A stretch of 64,000 bases of DNA, taken from NCBI GenBank assembly GCA_019636095.1, contig JAHBYF010000010.1, positions 1 to 64,000 on the forward strand, written 5' to 3'. Position numbers and translations under genes: made by a program. The notes beneath the pieces are model-generated. The model saw nothing but the letters and a program-made list of their open reading frames with translations, ran no database searches and was not told the origin of the DNA. The stretch comes from Hyphomonadaceae bacterium (GTDB lineage Bacteria; Pseudomonadota; Alphaproteobacteria; Caulobacterales; Aquidulcibacteraceae). Below, piece by piece: positions 17,301 through 26,160 of this stretch (position 1 is the first letter of the stretch; the number at the start of each line of letters is the position of its first letter).

Positions 17301-17711
17301 TCAGCCTGCCGGCGCGGGTGCTACGCTTTCGGCCGAGAAGTGCAGCGCCAGGTCGGGCACAAACGGTACGTGCAGAGGGACGTCGTAGTTCGCGGTCGCG
17401 ACCGCGACCGGCACACTGCCGGAATCATCGATGACATAAGAAAAATCGATATCGGGAGAGCCGATAGGTTCGAGACGTTCGTTCAGCGCCGCTTCAATCT
17501 CGGAGGCGGTGATGTCTGGATCAAGCATTGCCGCCCGCAGCGTGCGCTCGAGCGACCATTGCACCGTCGCTCCCTCATAATAGGCCATGCCAAGCATCAG
17601 CAAGCCCACGATGCAGGCGAACAGCACCGGCGCGATCATCGCGAACTCGACAGCGGCCGTGCCGCCCTGTTCACGGGTCAGTGAGCGTCTACCGAACGCG
17701 AATAGCGTCAT
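17301..17711 (-). CDS. TadE-like pseudopilin/pilus-assembly protein
   Basis: 136 residues. After a short basic N-terminus comes the TadE motif GGTAAVEFAMIAPVLFACIV, a type-IV-prepilin-like hydrophobic helix with the conserved Glu, then an extracytoplasmic domain. ATG 17711 has GGAGA eight bases upstream; an in-frame ATG at 17726 is less good. The start lies inside the preceding gene, so the two are coupled. TadE proteins are minor pseudopilins of Flp pili; the pilus ATPase and secretin are not in this window. Confidence 0.85.
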   Translation of the reverse strand: MTLFAFGRRSLTREQGGTAAVEFAMIAPVLFACIVGLLMLGMAYYEGATVQWSLERTLRAAMLDPDITASEIEAALNERLEPIGSPDIDFSYVIDDSGSVPVAVATANYDVPLHVPFVPDLALHFSAESVAPAPAG

Positions 17712-18117
17712 CGACGCTGTCTCCATACCCGACGACGATGCCGCCGAGCGTCGCGTGCGCGGCAAGGCTGATGTAGGCCTCCGGCACTGAGCCGCCAGCG
17801 CACGGACTGTTGCACGCGTGCGGGAGGTTGCTGCACTGGCAGAAGCGCGTCGCCTCAACGACCGCATCCTCAGGCATCGCTGTCCAAGAGCGAAGCACAA
17901 TCTCTCGCGCCACGGCCAAATCGCGACCGCCATTCAAGACATATTGCCCGCCTGAACGCAGCGCGCCGTGCATGTCAGTTCGCTGATAGACAACCCGTCC
18001 GACCTCGGCGACGCCGAGCAAAGAGACTGCTAGCACCGGCGCAATCAGCGCAAACTCAACGGCACTAGTGCCGCGGCGATCGCTTACGAATGCAAGGATT
18101 GTTGAGAGCCAGTTCAT
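17689..18117 (-). CDS. TadE/TadG-like pseudopilin
   Basis: 142 residues starting MNWLSTILAFVSDRRG, with the TadE hallmark GTSAVEFALIAPVLAVSLLG. The C-terminal domain carries four Cys (FCQCSNLPHACNSPCAGG), which suggests disulfides outside the cytoplasm. The ATG overlaps the stop of the upstream TadG-like gene (ATGA), and its own 3' end overlaps the next TadE-like gene by 23 bases. It therefore belongs to a tight three-gene operon. Confidence 0.86.
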   Translation of the reverse strand: MNWLSTILAFVSDRRGTSAVEFALIAPVLAVSLLGVAEVGRVVYQRTDMHGALRSGGQYVLNGGRDLAVAREIVLRSWTAMPEDAVVEATRFCQCSNLPHACNSPCAGGSVPEAYISLAAHATLGGIVVGYGDSVDDAIRVR

Positions 18118-19346
18118 TCGACCAACCTCACTGATCCAGGAACTTCGATCGTGTCGAGCCCCGTGCCGGTGCAATCGGTGCCAAAGGAGGCATCTCCGCG
18201 CAGATCGATTGAGCGCGCGACAACGCGGAGGCAGCCGTTGGAGCCCGAGAAATTTCCGTTGTGAGTCACTTGTTGCGTCGGAAAATAAAGCGCGCCGGTG
18301 AAATTCGAATCTGCCGTGCCATTGAAGATATTGTCGGCATTTCCTTGGTCGCGATCGCCGTACATAAGCACGCCGGCATACGTTCCCGTCGTCATCGCCG
18401 TGAGGCTAATTTCGGCATTGCCGTTGAAGTGCACGGTGGCGCCGTTGGTTAGAAAGAACATGACGCCGTGGCCAGTCACGTTGGCGCCGGCATTAATCCG
18501 GAAATCACCGCCATCAACAACATAGACGCCGCTGTTCAGCGTGAAGTCACCGGAGAGGTCAAGCCCGCCGCAATAGATGCCGGGATTGAGCGTCTTCGGC
18601 ACATTTGGATTGCCTCCGGGCACGCTGGCACATGGTCCCGATTGCGATGGCTCCGCCAAGTTCGCGTATGGATCCTGCGCTTGAGGCATTTCTTCCATCG
18701 GCGCGGCGCATGAGGTCAAAGTAAGATCGGCGCTCACCGCCGTGCCTCCCGCAGAAACGATGCATGGCGCGGTAACGTCGGCGCTTCCCGCGATGGTGAT
18801 GGAATCGTCGGCCAATGAATTGGACATGACCACGCAGCCATCGAACGACGCCGTCGGGTTGCCGATGAAGATCACCGCGTCGTTGGCCCAGGTATCCAGC
18901 GCCAAAATGCACGCTTGCTGCTCGTTCTCGTAGGCGGCGACAGCGCGGACGCTCACGCTGACGGGCGCATCGGTAAACAGCGCCGTGAAGTACCGCGGCA
19001 GATCGCGATGCAACAGGACTTCGACGGCATGATTGTTCCGGTTTGCGCCGCTCGTGGGTGGCGTGTTGATGGTGATCGTGCCCGGCACATAGCCGTTTTC
19101 GACCGCCTCTTCATTCGCCGCGCTAATGACGGCGTTGCGACTGCCGCCTGAGCGCAGCACGACCGCGCCTGCATTGGCTGCGAGATCCGCAGCCGTTTGA
19201 AGACGGCGCTCTTCGAAGAACCAATACCCCACTTCAACGCCGAGGCCTGCGCTGCCGACAATTACCGGCAGCGACAGTGCGAACGTCACCGCCGTCAGGC
19301 CACGGCGATCGCGCAGAAAGCTTGGCAGAAGCCGATGCAAACGCAT
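18114..19346 (-). CDS. TadG-like Flp pilus-assembly protein
   Basis: 410 residues. The N-terminus (RDRRGLTAVTFALSLPVIVG) is the TadG/Flp helix, followed by the conserved stretch EERRLQTAADLAANAGAVVL. Instead of a von Willebrand domain, the rest is a long region of beta-helix-like sequence with regular Asn/Gly/Asp turns (NPGIYCGGLDLSGDFTLNSG, NAGANVTGHGVMF, HFNGNAEISL). First gene of the three-gene operon. The repeats resemble a surface or adhesive domain, which is inference. Confidence 0.85.
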   Translation of the reverse strand: MRLHRLLPSFLRDRRGLTAVTFALSLPVIVGSAGLGVEVGYWFFEERRLQTAADLAANAGAVVLRSGGSRNAVISAANEEAVENGYVPGTITINTPPTSGANRNNHAVEVLLHRDLPRYFTALFTDAPVSVSVRAVAAYENEQQACILALDTWANDAVIFIGNPTASFDGCVVMSNSLADDSITIAGSADVTAPCIVSAGGTAVSADLTLTSCAAPMEEMPQAQDPYANLAEPSQSGPCASVPGGNPNVPKTLNPGIYCGGLDLSGDFTLNSGVYVVDGGDFRINAGANVTGHGVMFFLTNGATVHFNGNAEISLTAMTTGTYAGVLMYGDRDQGNADNIFNGTADSNFTGALYFPTQQVTHNGNFSGSNGCLRVVARSIDLRGDASFGTDCTGTGLDTIEVPGSVRLVE

Positions 19347-19755
19347 GATCTGAGCCTCATGAACGTCTGCGATGTTCCCTGTCGAAAGTTGCTAGGGCAT
19401 TAGTAAGATTGCCTAATCGCGACTTACCAAATCAGTGATTGATATAGCTTTCGCGCAAAAACGGCGCATCGCCGTGACACCTACTGAACAGCGGCGATAA
19501 ATGATGGTGAAGCAACGGTGAACAGCGTTTCGAGGCTTAGCCGCCGACGGAGCGGCGTGCGCGCCGCGAGGATAGCGTCAGCTGAGTGTCATTTCTCGCG
19601 TTCGTCATCCAAATCCCGCCTTCCCTTCCGCCACCCCCGGCGCTATATGCCGCCTCAACTGACCTCGTCCGCGCCCGGATACGTCAGCCCGTTGCACCTG
19701 ATGGCTAGCGCCTGGCGACGACGCCGGGCGCTTTTGCATTTCTGGAGCCCCTTCC
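19347..19755. other. 409-base intergenic region between the tad-like operon and trcR
   Basis: Holds the divergent promoters of the TadG-like operon (minus) and trcR (plus). The part next to the tad-like genes (about 19380-19520) is relatively AT-rich; the part next to trcR contains a strong hairpin, listed separately. I see no convincing protein frame. Confidence 0.6.
19706..19734 (+). terminator. Terminator-like hairpin in the trcR leader
   Basis: AGCGCCTGGCG, loop ACGA, CGCCGGGCGCT (one G-T pair), then TTT. It looks like an intrinsic terminator but lies only 22 bases before the trcR start codon, on the same strand. It could attenuate trcR or end a small RNA encoded just upstream. Confidence 0.55.
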
Positions 19756-20400
19756 ATGACCTCGAACGTGCTGATGCCGAAGGCGACCGCCGTCTGGCTG
19801 ATCGAAAACACCTCGCTTGCATTCAAGCAGATCGCCGATTTCACCGGCCTTCACCCGCTCGAAGTGCAAGGCATCGCTAACGAGGATGTCGCCAAGGGCA
19901 TTCGCGGCGTCGACCCGATCGCCGGCGGCTTCCTCTCGCGCGAAGAGATCGCCAAGGGCGAAGCTGAAGAGACCTACACACTGAAGCCGCTGGAGCAGAA
20001 GCGCGTCGACCTTCCGCAAGTGAAGAAGAAGGGCGCGCGCTACACGCCGATCGCCCGCCGCCAAGATCGCCCGGACGCGATCTCCTGGTTCTTGAAGAAC
20101 CACCCGGAAGTTCCGGACTCCAAAGTTGTGAAGCTGATCGGCACGACCAAGGCCACGATCGAACAAGTGCGCAACCGCACGCACTGGAACTCAAGCCAGA
20201 TCAAGCCGGTTGACCCGGTCACCATCGGCCTGTGCAGCCAGATCGAACTCGACGCCGTCGTTGCCGACGCCGCCGCCGCAAAGGCGCGCGCCGACAAGCG
20301 AGCCGCGAAGGCGGAGGCCAAGACACTAAAAGCCGCGCAAGAAACGGTGCCGGCGGAAACCTATGACCAAGCGTCGGCGGCAACCGGCGAAGAAAGCTAA
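19756..20400 (+). CDS. trcR: Cell-cycle regulator TrcR (DUF1013)
   Basis: 214 residues of the DUF1013 family, an alphaproteobacterial transcription-related protein. The N-terminal part has helix-turn-helix-like sequence (NTSLAFKQIADFTGLHPLEV), the middle has the family block ARYTPIARRQDRPDAISWFL and a second DNA-binding-like segment (VVKLIGTTKATIEQVRNRTH). The C-terminus is an Ala/Lys-rich coil. The stop overlaps the msrA stop region on the other strand. The name TrcR rests on the family; targets unknown. Confidence 0.85.
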   Translation: MTSNVLMPKATAVWLIENTSLAFKQIADFTGLHPLEVQGIANEDVAKGIRGVDPIAGGFLSREEIAKGEAEETYTLKPLEQKRVDLPQVKKKGARYTPIARRQDRPDAISWFLKNHPEVPDSKVVKLIGTTKATIEQVRNRTHWNSSQIKPVDPVTIGLCSQIELDAVVADAAAAKARADKRAAKAEAKTLKAAQETVPAETYDQASAATGEES

Positions 20401-21005
20401 CGTCGCCACACCTCCCGCAAGCGCGCGTCGCGGCCGCACCCGGTGCGGTAGGCGGCGTAGTGCGCGGGATTTCGGCGCGCGTAGTCGCGGTGATATTCTT
20501 CAGCTTCGGTGAATGGGCCGAGGTCCAAGATCGGCGTGATCACTGTCCCGTTGACGCGACCGCTCGCGATGACCGCCGCTTTGCTCGCTTCAGCATCGGC
20601 GCGCTGCGCGGGCGTGACGAAGATGGCTGGGCGATAGCTTGAACCTCGATCGCAGAACTGGCCGCCGCCATCTGTCGGATCAGTGTACCGCCAGTAGCGA
20701 TCAACGAGCTGGCGGTAGGTGATCACGTTCGGATCGAAGCGGACGCGCACAGCTTCGTAATGCCCCGGGTGGTTCTCGTATGTCGGGTTGGCGTTGCGAC
20801 CGCCGGTGTAGCCGCTCATCACCGAGGTGACGCCCGGGATCGCGCCCATGTCGTGCTCCATGCACCAGAAGCATCCGCCAGCGAAAACCGCCTCCTGTTG
20901 ACCTGCGGGCAGCGGTTCTTGAGGGGGTTGTTGGGCCGATGAAGGCTCGGCTGAGCAGGCGGCAACCAGAAACAAGAGACTGGCGATGAGTGTGCGACGG
21001 ATCAT
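20397..21005 (-). CDS. msrA: Peptide-methionine (S)-S-oxide reductase MsrA, lipoprotein form
   Basis: Reduces Met-S-sulfoxide in oxidised proteins. The active-site motif is AGGCFWCMEHD, followed by SGYTGGRNANPTYE and the substrate region GGGQFCDRGSSYRPAIF. A leader with lipobox LVAACS makes it a lipid-anchored periplasmic enzyme rather than the usual cytoplasmic form. A further Cys near the C-terminus (TGCGRDAR) can serve as resolving residue. It is divergent from an exported msrB 89 bases away. Confidence 0.95.
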   Translation of the reverse strand: MIRRTLIASLLFLVAACSAEPSSAQQPPQEPLPAGQQEAVFAGGCFWCMEHDMGAIPGVTSVMSGYTGGRNANPTYENHPGHYEAVRVRFDPNVITYRQLVDRYWRYTDPTDGGGQFCDRGSSYRPAIFVTPAQRADAEASKAAVIASGRVNGTVITPILDLGPFTEAEEYHRDYARRNPAHYAAYRTGCGRDARLREVWRR

Positions 21006-21094
21006 GCTGCGTCATACGTAAGAAATGCGGCTGCGGTTTCACGCAACCGGCGCGAGAGTTGAGCCGTATACGCTCCGAACCTGGAGCTGATCCC

Positions 21095-21640
21095 ATGAGA
21101 CTGATCCCCGCCCTGCTCGCCGCGACCGTGCTTCTCGGTGGTGTGGGCGTGTACGCGTACGCCCAGCAGCGCAACGAACCTGTCGCCCAGCAAACCGAGC
21201 GCTCGCAATCGGCGCTGGAGCGGCTGCGCAATTGGGTCATGGATCACAACGGCACCGAGCGGGCGTTCGACAACCAATATTGGAACAATCACGAGCCCGG
21301 CCTCTATGTCGAAGCGCGTACAGGCGAGGCGCTGTTTGTCTCCACCGACAAATACGACAGCGGCTCAGGCTGGCCGAGCTTCACCCGCCCAGTGGACCCA
21401 GACAACATCGTACTGCGCGAAGATTACACGATGGGCATGCGCCGCATCGAAGTACGATCGCGCCGAGGCAATGCTCACTTGGGACACGTCTTCGATGACG
21501 GTCCGCGCGGGTCCGGCGGTCAGCGCTTTTGCATCAACAGCTGCGCGATCCGCTTTATTCCGCGCGCTGACATGGAGGCGCAAGGCTACGGGCGCTATCT
21601 CGCGCTCGTAGATGCCGAGACCCCAGCGGCGCATCGCTAA
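21095..21640 (+). CDS. msrB: Peptide-methionine (R)-S-oxide reductase MsrB, exported, zinc-free
   Basis: 181 residues. A signal/anchor helix (MRLIPALLAATVLLGGVGVY) is followed by the MsrB fold: SGSGWPSFTRPV, AHLGHVFDDGP and the catalytic Cys in GGQRFCINS. The two CxxC pairs that bind zinc in many MsrB proteins are missing (VEARTGEALF at the first site). ATG 21095 fits the signal peptide. With the divergent lipoprotein msrA it makes a complete periplasmic repair pair for both sulfoxide isomers. Confidence 0.93.
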   Translation: MRLIPALLAATVLLGGVGVYAYAQQRNEPVAQQTERSQSALERLRNWVMDHNGTERAFDNQYWNNHEPGLYVEARTGEALFVSTDKYDSGSGWPSFTRPVDPDNIVLREDYTMGMRRIEVRSRRGNAHLGHVFDDGPRGSGGQRFCINSCAIRFIPRADMEAQGYGRYLALVDAETPAAHR

Positions 21641-21669
21641 ATTGGGAAAGATCAGATCAGCAGAGGCGC

Positions 21670-21699
21670 GCGCTCAACTGCACCTATTGAATTGAGCGC
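21670..21699. terminator. Bidirectional hairpin between msrB and ydcH
   Basis: GCGCTCAA (21670-21677) and TTGAGCGC (21692-21699), perfect 8-bp arms, between two convergent genes. No clear T-run. Confidence 0.5.
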
Positions 21700-21725
21700 C
21701 GCCGGCTGATCAGGCGCGGTCCGCG

Positions 21726-21905
21726 CTAATTGTGCTCTGAACCCTGTCGGAGCTGTTCGATTTCTTCCTTAAGCTTGAGCTTTTGGCGCTTCATCGCCGT
21801 GAGCCGCGTGGCATCTACTGATGGATGCAAGGCTTCGCTCTTTATGATGATGTCGAGATCACGATGGCGCGCGTCAAGTTCGCGCAGCCGCTGCTCGATA
21901 GCCAT
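21726..21905 (-). CDS. YdcH family small protein (DUF465)
   Basis: 59 residues, fully helical, with the YdcH pattern LRELDARHRDLDIIIKSEAL and RLTAMKRQKLKLKEEIEQLR. ATG 21905 is preceded by AAAGGAGG at 8 bases; an upstream in-frame GTG overlaps that ribosome-binding site and is unlikely to be used. Function of the family is unknown. A second YdcH-type gene is divergently placed 216 bases away. Confidence 0.85.
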   Translation of the reverse strand: MAIEQRLRELDARHRDLDIIIKSEALHPSVDATRLTAMKRQKLKLKEEIEQLRQGSEHN

Positions 21906-22121
21906 CGAAGGCACCTCCTTTAGCTTTGGCGAGTCTGAGCATGCGCCCCTTTTTCGGTGTTGTCTTCTTACATCATCAATAAAAATAAACTTTCTCGCTG
22001 GGGCCTGATTCTGACCGGTAAATTGCTACGCACCCGCCGCTTTACAGCGCCTCGCAGGCGTGTCTTAGCTCACATTTCGCGCGCACAAGGGGCTGCGTGC
22101 GGAACCGCGGAACACGTGCTC

Positions 22122-22361
22122 ATGGATTCCGAAGACGGAACCGGCTTCGACATTAACGATACGCCAGAGAGGCGCGCGCTCAAGGCGCGTCTGATGGAGT
22201 ACCGCGAAGAACATCGCGCCCTCGACTCCGCCATTTTTGCTCTGCAAGAGCAAAGCGGTGGGGATGCGCTACAGCTCGCGCGCCTGAAGAAGCGCAAGCT
22301 CGTGTTGAGGGACCAGATCAAATGGATCGAGGATCGGCTTATGCCGGACATCATCGCTTGA
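22122..22361 (+). CDS. YdcH-like small protein (DUF465)
   Basis: 79 residues, with an acidic N-terminus (MDSEDGTGFDINDTPERRAL) before the YdcH-like hairpin (RLMEYREEHRALDSAIFALQ, ARLKKRKLVLRDQIKWIEDR). ATG 22122 begins the conserved part; extension upstream is Arg-rich and not family-like. It overlaps or abuts the LpxR-like gene. It probably arose from the same family as the 59-residue protein on the opposite strand. Confidence 0.8.
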   Translation: MDSEDGTGFDINDTPERRALKARLMEYREEHRALDSAIFALQEQSGGDALQLARLKKRKLVLRDQIKWIEDRLMPDIIA

Positions 22362-23380
22362 AGCATTGGCTTGGCGGTGCGGCCGTGCTTGCCGCGGTGT
22401 CACCGGGGGCCGCCCTCGCACAAGACGCGGAAGCGGGCAACAAAGGCGTTTTTTCGCTGGTTGTGGAAAACGACAGCCTCTCGTCGGGAGCCGACCGCAA
22501 CTACACGTCCGGCATCAAACTTGGCTACGTGAGTGAAGTGCACGATGTGCCGCACTGGCTCTCGGGCGCGCGCGGGCTCACACGAACCTTCTCTGGCAGC
22601 GATGCAGATTTTTGGGGCATTGCGATTGGGCAATCGATCTTCACCCCAGAGGACATCAGCGCCAACCCCGCCCCACCCGATCAGCATCCATATGCTGGCT
22701 GGCTCTACATGCAGCTGATGGTCGGCGCTGAAGAGGATCGGCCAGGCAATCTCGAACCGCGCTATCTCGATACCTACGAGCTTGAGCTCGGCATCACAGG
22801 GCCGTCAGCGTTGGGTGAACAAGCGCAGCGCGGTATCCATCAGATTTTGGGCGCGCCCTCACCGGAAGGCTGGGACAGCCAATTGCATGACGAACTGGCG
22901 TTCGCAGTTTCCTTCGATCGCCGTTGGCGCCCGCCATGGGCGCAACTCTCGACCGACATTGGCGGGCTGGAGTTTGACTTGACGCCGAACGCGGGCGTCA
23001 CGCTTGGGACTTTGCGCACGGAAGCGCGGTTGGGTGTTGCGGCGCGCATCGGCTGGCGTTTGGACAACGACTACGGCCCGCCACGCGTGCGGCCCTCACT
23101 CTCCGGAATCGAGCATTTCTCCGGCGGTCCGCTTTCGTGGCAAGTGTTCGCTGGCGTTCAGGGCCGTGCGGTGGCGCACAATCTCTTCTTGGACGGCAAC
23201 ACCCTCGAGGACAGCGCTTCTGTGGAACGCAACCCGTATGTCGCCGACTTCCAAACTGGTTTTGCGGTCAGCGCCGGCTCTTGGCGCTTGGCGTACACTT
23301 ACGTGTGGCGAACCGAAGAGTTTGCAACGCAGCCAACGCGCCAAGATTTTGGCGCGCTGGCGATTAGCGTTCGGATGTAG
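22322..23380 (+). CDS. LpxR-like lipid A deacylase / DUF2219 outer-membrane protein
   Basis: Outer-membrane beta-barrel of the LpxR (DUF2219) family, whose Salmonella member removes the 3'-acyloxyacyl chain of lipid A. Seen are the N-terminal motif VVENDSLSSGADRNYTSGIK (the Asn-Asp and Thr-Ser pairs of the family), DQHPYAGWLYMQL, and a closing strand ending in ALAISVRM. Start is uncertain: ATG 22322 lies 40 bases inside the ydcH-like gene, whereas TTG 22358 gives a 4-base overlap and a clean signal peptide (KHWLGGAAVLAAVSPGAALA). I favour the latter. Activity on this organism's lipid A is unproven. Confidence 0.85.
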   Translation: MDRGSAYAGHHRLKHWLGGAAVLAAVSPGAALAQDAEAGNKGVFSLVVENDSLSSGADRNYTSGIKLGYVSEVHDVPHWLSGARGLTRTFSGSDADFWGIAIGQSIFTPEDISANPAPPDQHPYAGWLYMQLMVGAEEDRPGNLEPRYLDTYELELGITGPSALGEQAQRGIHQILGAPSPEGWDSQLHDELAFAVSFDRRWRPPWAQLSTDIGGLEFDLTPNAGVTLGTLRTEARLGVAARIGWRLDNDYGPPRVRPSLSGIEHFSGGPLSWQVFAGVQGRAVAHNLFLDGNTLEDSASVERNPYVADFQTGFAVSAGSWRLAYTYVWRTEEFATQPTRQDFGALAISVRM

Positions 23381-23398
23381 GTTGCACCGACGATTAGG

Positions 23399-24055
23399 CT
23401 AGAAGCCGGCGAAAGCCTGCGTTTGCGCACGGCGCGCGTGCTTCTCGGCGTACATGGCCTCGTCGGCACGGGCGAGCGCGGTCTCAGGATCTTCGGCAAG
23501 TGCAATCGGATGCACCCCGACGGACGCGCGGATGCGATGCGGAACACCAGCGTAGAGGATGGCGCTAGAGTTGATCTTGTCGTTCAGCGATGCGGCTTTC
23601 GCGGCGGCCTCGGCAGCGGAGGCGCGATTGAGAATGATCCCAAACTCGTCGCCGCCCAAACGGCCGACGACATCGCTCTCGCGCACGCTGTCGATCAGCA
23701 GCAAGCCGACATGGCGCAGAACCGCGTCCCCGGCGGAATGGCCGTACTCGTCATTGACCGCTTTGAAGCCATCGAGATCGATGTAGATCACGGCGGCCGG
23801 CGTCTTGTAGCGCTCGACCTCGGACATGGTCCGATGGAGTTCGCGGAGGAAGGCGCGGCGATTGAAGACCGGCGCGAGCGTATCGCGGTCAGCGAGCGCT
23901 TCGGCGGCCTCCAGCTTCTCTTTCAGCTCGGCCAGCTCGGTTGTGAGTCGCTCAAGGACTGCGATTCCAGCTCCAGAGACATCGCGCGATTCCAGCCCCA
24001 GCCCTTGCAGGACTTGGCTTGTTCCGCTTGCGACTCGTGAGCGTTTGAACAGCAT
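23399..24055 (-). CDS. Diguanylate cyclase (GGDEF), soluble
   Basis: Makes cyclic di-GMP from two GTP. 218 residues: a coiled-coil start (about 30-55) and one GGDEF domain with intact active site RLGGDEFG (134-138) and metal-binding DLDGFKAVND. An inhibitory I-site RxxD (Arg125-Asp128) lies exactly five residues before GGDEF, so product inhibition is expected. No membrane segment or sensor domain; the coiled coil may dimerise it. It ends 18 bases from the LpxR-like gene on the other strand. Confidence 0.93.
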   Translation of the reverse strand: MLFKRSRVASGTSQVLQGLGLESRDVSGAGIAVLERLTTELAELKEKLEAAEALADRDTLAPVFNRRAFLRELHRTMSEVERYKTPAAVIYIDLDGFKAVNDEYGHSAGDAVLRHVGLLLIDSVRESDVVGRLGGDEFGIILNRASAAEAAAKAASLNDKINSSAILYAGVPHRIRASVGVHPIALAEDPETALARADEAMYAEKHARRAQTQAFAGF

Positions 24056-24170
24056 ATTTACCCACAGGGATGCGCCCTCCGGGTAAAAGCCGCCTTAACT
24101 GCTTGGCTGAGCGGACTGGACGGCGCGCGCGGCTTCATTTACTGGGCCGTTTTTTAGGAGCAGCCGAAAC

Positions 24171-24653
24171 ATGGCTATCCCCCAGGTAGGGCTCATCATG
24201 GGCTCGAAATCGGACTGGGAGACGATGAAGGCCGCAGCCGAAGTGCTTGATGCGCTTGGGGTTGCCTACGAGGCCAAGGTCGTTTCCGCCCACCGCACGC
24301 CAAAACGCCTCTACGATTACGCGACCAGCGCCAAAGAGCGCGGGCTGAAGCTCATCATCGCCGGCGCCGGCGGCGCCGCTCACCTCCCCGGCATGACAGC
24401 TTCAATGACGCCGCTGCCGGTGCTTGGCGTGCCGGTCAAGAGCAAGGACCTGAAGGGTTTGGATAGCCTGCTTTCGATCGTCCAGATGCCTAAGGGCGTG
24501 CCGGTGGGGACGCTGGCGATCGGCGAGGCGGGCGCGGCGAACGCTGGCATCATGGCGGCGCAAATCCTGGCGCTGGGCGATGCAACGCTTGCGGCGCGGG
24601 TCGAAGCGTTCCGAGCGACACAAACCGAAGCGGTGGCCGAAAGCCCGACATGA
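24171..24653 (+). CDS. purE: N5-carboxyaminoimidazole ribonucleotide mutase PurE
   Basis: Converts N5-CAIR to CAIR in purine synthesis. 160 residues with all class I PurE motifs: [37 protein letters not shown] and [18 protein letters not shown] precedes the ATG. The stop overlaps the start of purK (ATGA), the common purEK operon. Confidence 0.97.
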   Translation: MAIPQVGLIMGSKSDWETMKAAAEVLDALGVAYEAKVVSAHRTPKRLYDYATSAKERGLKLIIAGAGGAAHLPGMTASMTPLPVLGVPVKSKDLKGLDSLLSIVQMPKGVPVGTLAIGEAGAANAGIMAAQILALGDATLAARVEAFRATQTEAVAESPT

Positions 24654-25720
24654 GCCCACTCCAGCCTGGCAGCACGATCGGCATTCTGGGCGGAGGCCAA
24701 CTCGGCCGTATGCTCGCGATCTCCGCCGCGCAGCTAGGGTTCGACGTTCATATCTTTACCGACGAGCCGGATAGCCCCGCGTCGCGTGTCGCGGCGAAGA
24801 CCGTGATCGGCAGCTACTCAGATCACGCCGCGCTCGCGGATTTCGCGCGTCACGTGAACATCGTCACCACTGAGTTTGAAAACGTACCGGCGGAAACGGC
24901 GGAGGCGTTAATCGCAGCCGGCGCGCGCGTGGCGCCGACGCCGAACGTGCTTGCGATCGCGCAGGACCGGTTCGACGAGAAGAGCTATTTCTTGAGCGCC
25001 GGCATCGCGACGCCGCCCTTCAAGGCGATCGGCTCACAAGACGATCTCGATGCGGCGATCGCGGAAATTGGCGCGCCGGCAATCCTGAAGACCCGGCGCT
25101 TGGGTTATGACGGGCGCGGACAGATCCGCATCAAAACAGCGGCGGATGCAATCGGCGCTTACGAGAAACTCGGCGCTCCCGGCATCCTTGAAGGCTTCTG
25201 CGCATTCGAACGCGAGGTTTCCATCATCGCCGCGCGCGGCGCCAATGGCGCGATCGCGTTTTACGACCTTAACGAGAACGAGCACGCGGGGGGCATTCTC
25301 TCACGCACGACACTGCCAGCGAACGTAATCGAGAGCACCGTGATAGCGGCGCAGGCGGCTGCACGGCGGGTGCTTGAGGCGTTCGACTATGTCGGCGTGC
25401 TCACCATCGAGTTTTTCGTCATGCCGGATGGCGCGCTCATCGCCAACGAGATGGCGCCGCGCGTTCACAATTCCGGCCACTGGACCATCGAAGGCGCGCT
25501 AACGTCCCAGTTCGAGCAGCACATTCGCGCGGTCGTCGGCTGGCCCCTTGGCCCGACGACGCGCATTGCCGCGATCGAAATGCTCAACTTGATCGGCGAA
25601 GACGCGAATGACTGGCCGCAGCTCGCGGCCGATCCCACGGCACGGCTCCATCTTTACGGCAAACGCGAGGTGCGCGCCGGCCGCAAGATGGGCCATGTGA
25701 CGAAGCTCAGGTCGAGCTAG
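24650..25720 (+). CDS. purK: N5-carboxyaminoimidazole ribonucleotide synthase PurK
   Basis: ATP-grasp enzyme that carboxylates AIR to N5-CAIR, which PurE then uses. 356 residues: N-terminal [23 protein letters not shown]-grasp core ([20 protein letters not shown]) and the metal/ATP motif [16 protein letters not shown]. Translationally coupled to purE. The stop overlaps the end of a small membrane-protein gene on the minus strand by four bases. Confidence 0.97.
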   Translation: MSPLQPGSTIGILGGGQLGRMLAISAAQLGFDVHIFTDEPDSPASRVAAKTVIGSYSDHAALADFARHVNIVTTEFENVPAETAEALIAAGARVAPTPNVLAIAQDRFDEKSYFLSAGIATPPFKAIGSQDDLDAAIAEIGAPAILKTRRLGYDGRGQIRIKTAADAIGAYEKLGAPGILEGFCAFEREVSIIAARGANGAIAFYDLNENEHAGGILSRTTLPANVIESTVIAAQAAARRVLEAFDYVGVLTIEFFVMPDGALIANEMAPRVHNSGHWTIEGALTSQFEQHIRAVVGWPLGPTTRIAAIEMLNLIGEDANDWPQLAADPTARLHLYGKREVRAGRKMGHVTKLRSS

Positions 25721-26064
25721 TTGCGCGGAAACGCCTCGTCGCGCGACGCGAAGAGCCAAAGCCCAATCAGGTAGAGCACCGGCGTGATGAACCAAAGCAC
25801 GCCAACGATTGCTCCAGGCGTGCGGCGCACAAATGTGACGAGCTGCTCGCCATCCTCCATCGCCAGCCCAATCGCGCTCACGGCCGGATTTGCCAGGATG
25901 ACCAACGCGATAAAGCACAGCCAAAATCCGAGCGCCGTTGCGACAATCGGGCTTGTGCGCTCGACGTAATCGTCAGCGGGATGCTCTTCGAGATGAGATA
26001 GTGAGGTCCAGATCGTCAGCGGCCAAGCCGCGGCGTTGATGAACCTTAGCGGAGCTGCAGCCAT
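25717..26064 (-). CDS. Hypothetical small membrane protein
   Basis: 115 residues with two clear membrane helices (VATALGFWLCFIALVILANP and IVGVLWFITPVLYLIGLWLF). The ATG is preceded by GAGGAGG. No family recognised. It is a single gene, convergent with purK and 96 bases downstream of the coq9 stop. Confidence 0.7.
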   Translation of the reverse strand: MAAAPLRFINAAAWPLTIWTSLSHLEEHPADDYVERTSPIVATALGFWLCFIALVILANPAVSAIGLAMEDGEQLVTFVRRTPGAIVGVLWFITPVLYLIGLWLFASRDEAFPRN

Positions 26065-26160
26065 AAGCGCCCTCCTCAGTGATATGACTGCCCCAACTAT
26101 GCGCCCATGCGCGCGTGTGACCAGTGGGTGGAGGAAATTTCAGAGAGTGTAATGAACGCT

